Positions 14,881-14,955 of a stretch of DNA of 14,955 nucleotides are shown here, in pieces. Where the stretch lies: NCBI GenBank assembly GCA_007127425.1, contig SKZJ01000155.1, forward strand, positions 1 through 14,955, in the 5' to 3' direction. The first letter of the stretch is position 1. Every line of letters begins with the position of its first letter. A program made the translations under genes and the position numbers. The DNA is from Wenzhouxiangella sp. (GTDB lineage: Bacteria > Pseudomonadota > Gammaproteobacteria > Xanthomonadales > Wenzhouxiangellaceae). The notes beneath the pieces were generated by a model, which searched no databases, was not told the DNA's origin, and saw only the letters and a list, made by a program, of their open reading frames with translations.

Positions 14881-14955
14881 GGGCGATTAGCTCAGCGGGA
14901 GAGCACTGTCTTCACACGGCAGGGGTCGCTGGTTCGAACCCAGCATCGCCCACCA
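14881..14955 (+). tRNA. tRNA-Val (anticodon CAC)
   Basis: A complete tRNA. The acceptor stem GGGCGAT pairs with ATCGCCC (7 bp). The D arm is GCTC-AGCGGGA-GAGC. The anticodon arm is CTGTC-TTCACAC-GGCAG with anticodon CAC, reading GTG valine codons. The variable loop is GGGTC, the T arm is GCTGG-TTCGAAC-CCAGC, the discriminator base is A, and CCA is encoded and ends at the last base of the window. The sequence closely resembles bacterial tRNA-Val(TAC). A dedicated CAC isoacceptor fits a GC-rich genome that uses many GTG codons. Confidence 0.96.

Noticed and set aside
14881..14955. The tRNA gene as an integration site for a mobile element
   Set aside because: The tRNA ends at the window edge and no integrase gene or partial tRNA repeat is visible, so there is no evidence for or against.

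Overview
The window is a GC-rich chromosomal segment with tightly packed genes. Its gene set is a SrkA-type kinase, a Pseudomonas PPHD-like prolyl hydroxylase, two RND efflux cassettes, a TetR regulator, a DUF885 peptidase-like protein and a tRNA-Val(CAC). This points to a Gram-negative gammaproteobacterium, perhaps a Xanthomonadales or Chromatiales relative. The assignment is inferred from gene content and base composition; there is no rRNA or taxonomic marker in the window. Nothing looks like a phage, insertion sequence, CRISPR array or integrative element.

Layout. (1) 1-935, minus strand: the 5' part of an exported, probably outer-membrane protein that runs off the left edge. (2) 1052-2694, plus strand: srkA and a 2-oxoglutarate/Fe(II) prolyl hydroxylase whose start overlaps the srkA stop. 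(3) 2716-7023, minus strand: a lipoprotein membrane fusion protein (MFP) and a 1076-residue RND permease. (4) 7024-7306: a 283-base intergenic region with a degenerate 8-bp tandem repeat and a TetR-type operator lying inside a promoter. (5) 7307-12077, plus strand: a tetR-MFP-RND operon. (6) 12079-14697, minus strand: a DUF885 protein followed by a membrane-anchored alpha/beta hydrolase. (7) 14881-14955: tRNA-Val(CAC) with its own promoter, complete to the last base of the window.

How the parts work together. The core is a double efflux island: two different MFP-RND pairs transcribed away from each other with a single TetR repressor between them and no outer-membrane channel gene, so a TolC-like partner must be encoded elsewhere. 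The best candidate for new biology is the control of this island. A 30-bp dyad sits exactly between the -35 and -10 boxes of the tetR promoter, the predicted transcription start falls on the tetR ATG (leaderless mRNA), and a 17/20-identical second copy of the operator core lies 701 bp downstream, inside the signal-peptide codons of the second MFP gene. The srkA-hydroxylase overlap is a second point of interest, because it couples a stress protein kinase with an enzyme resembling the EF-Tu prolyl hydroxylase of Pseudomonas.
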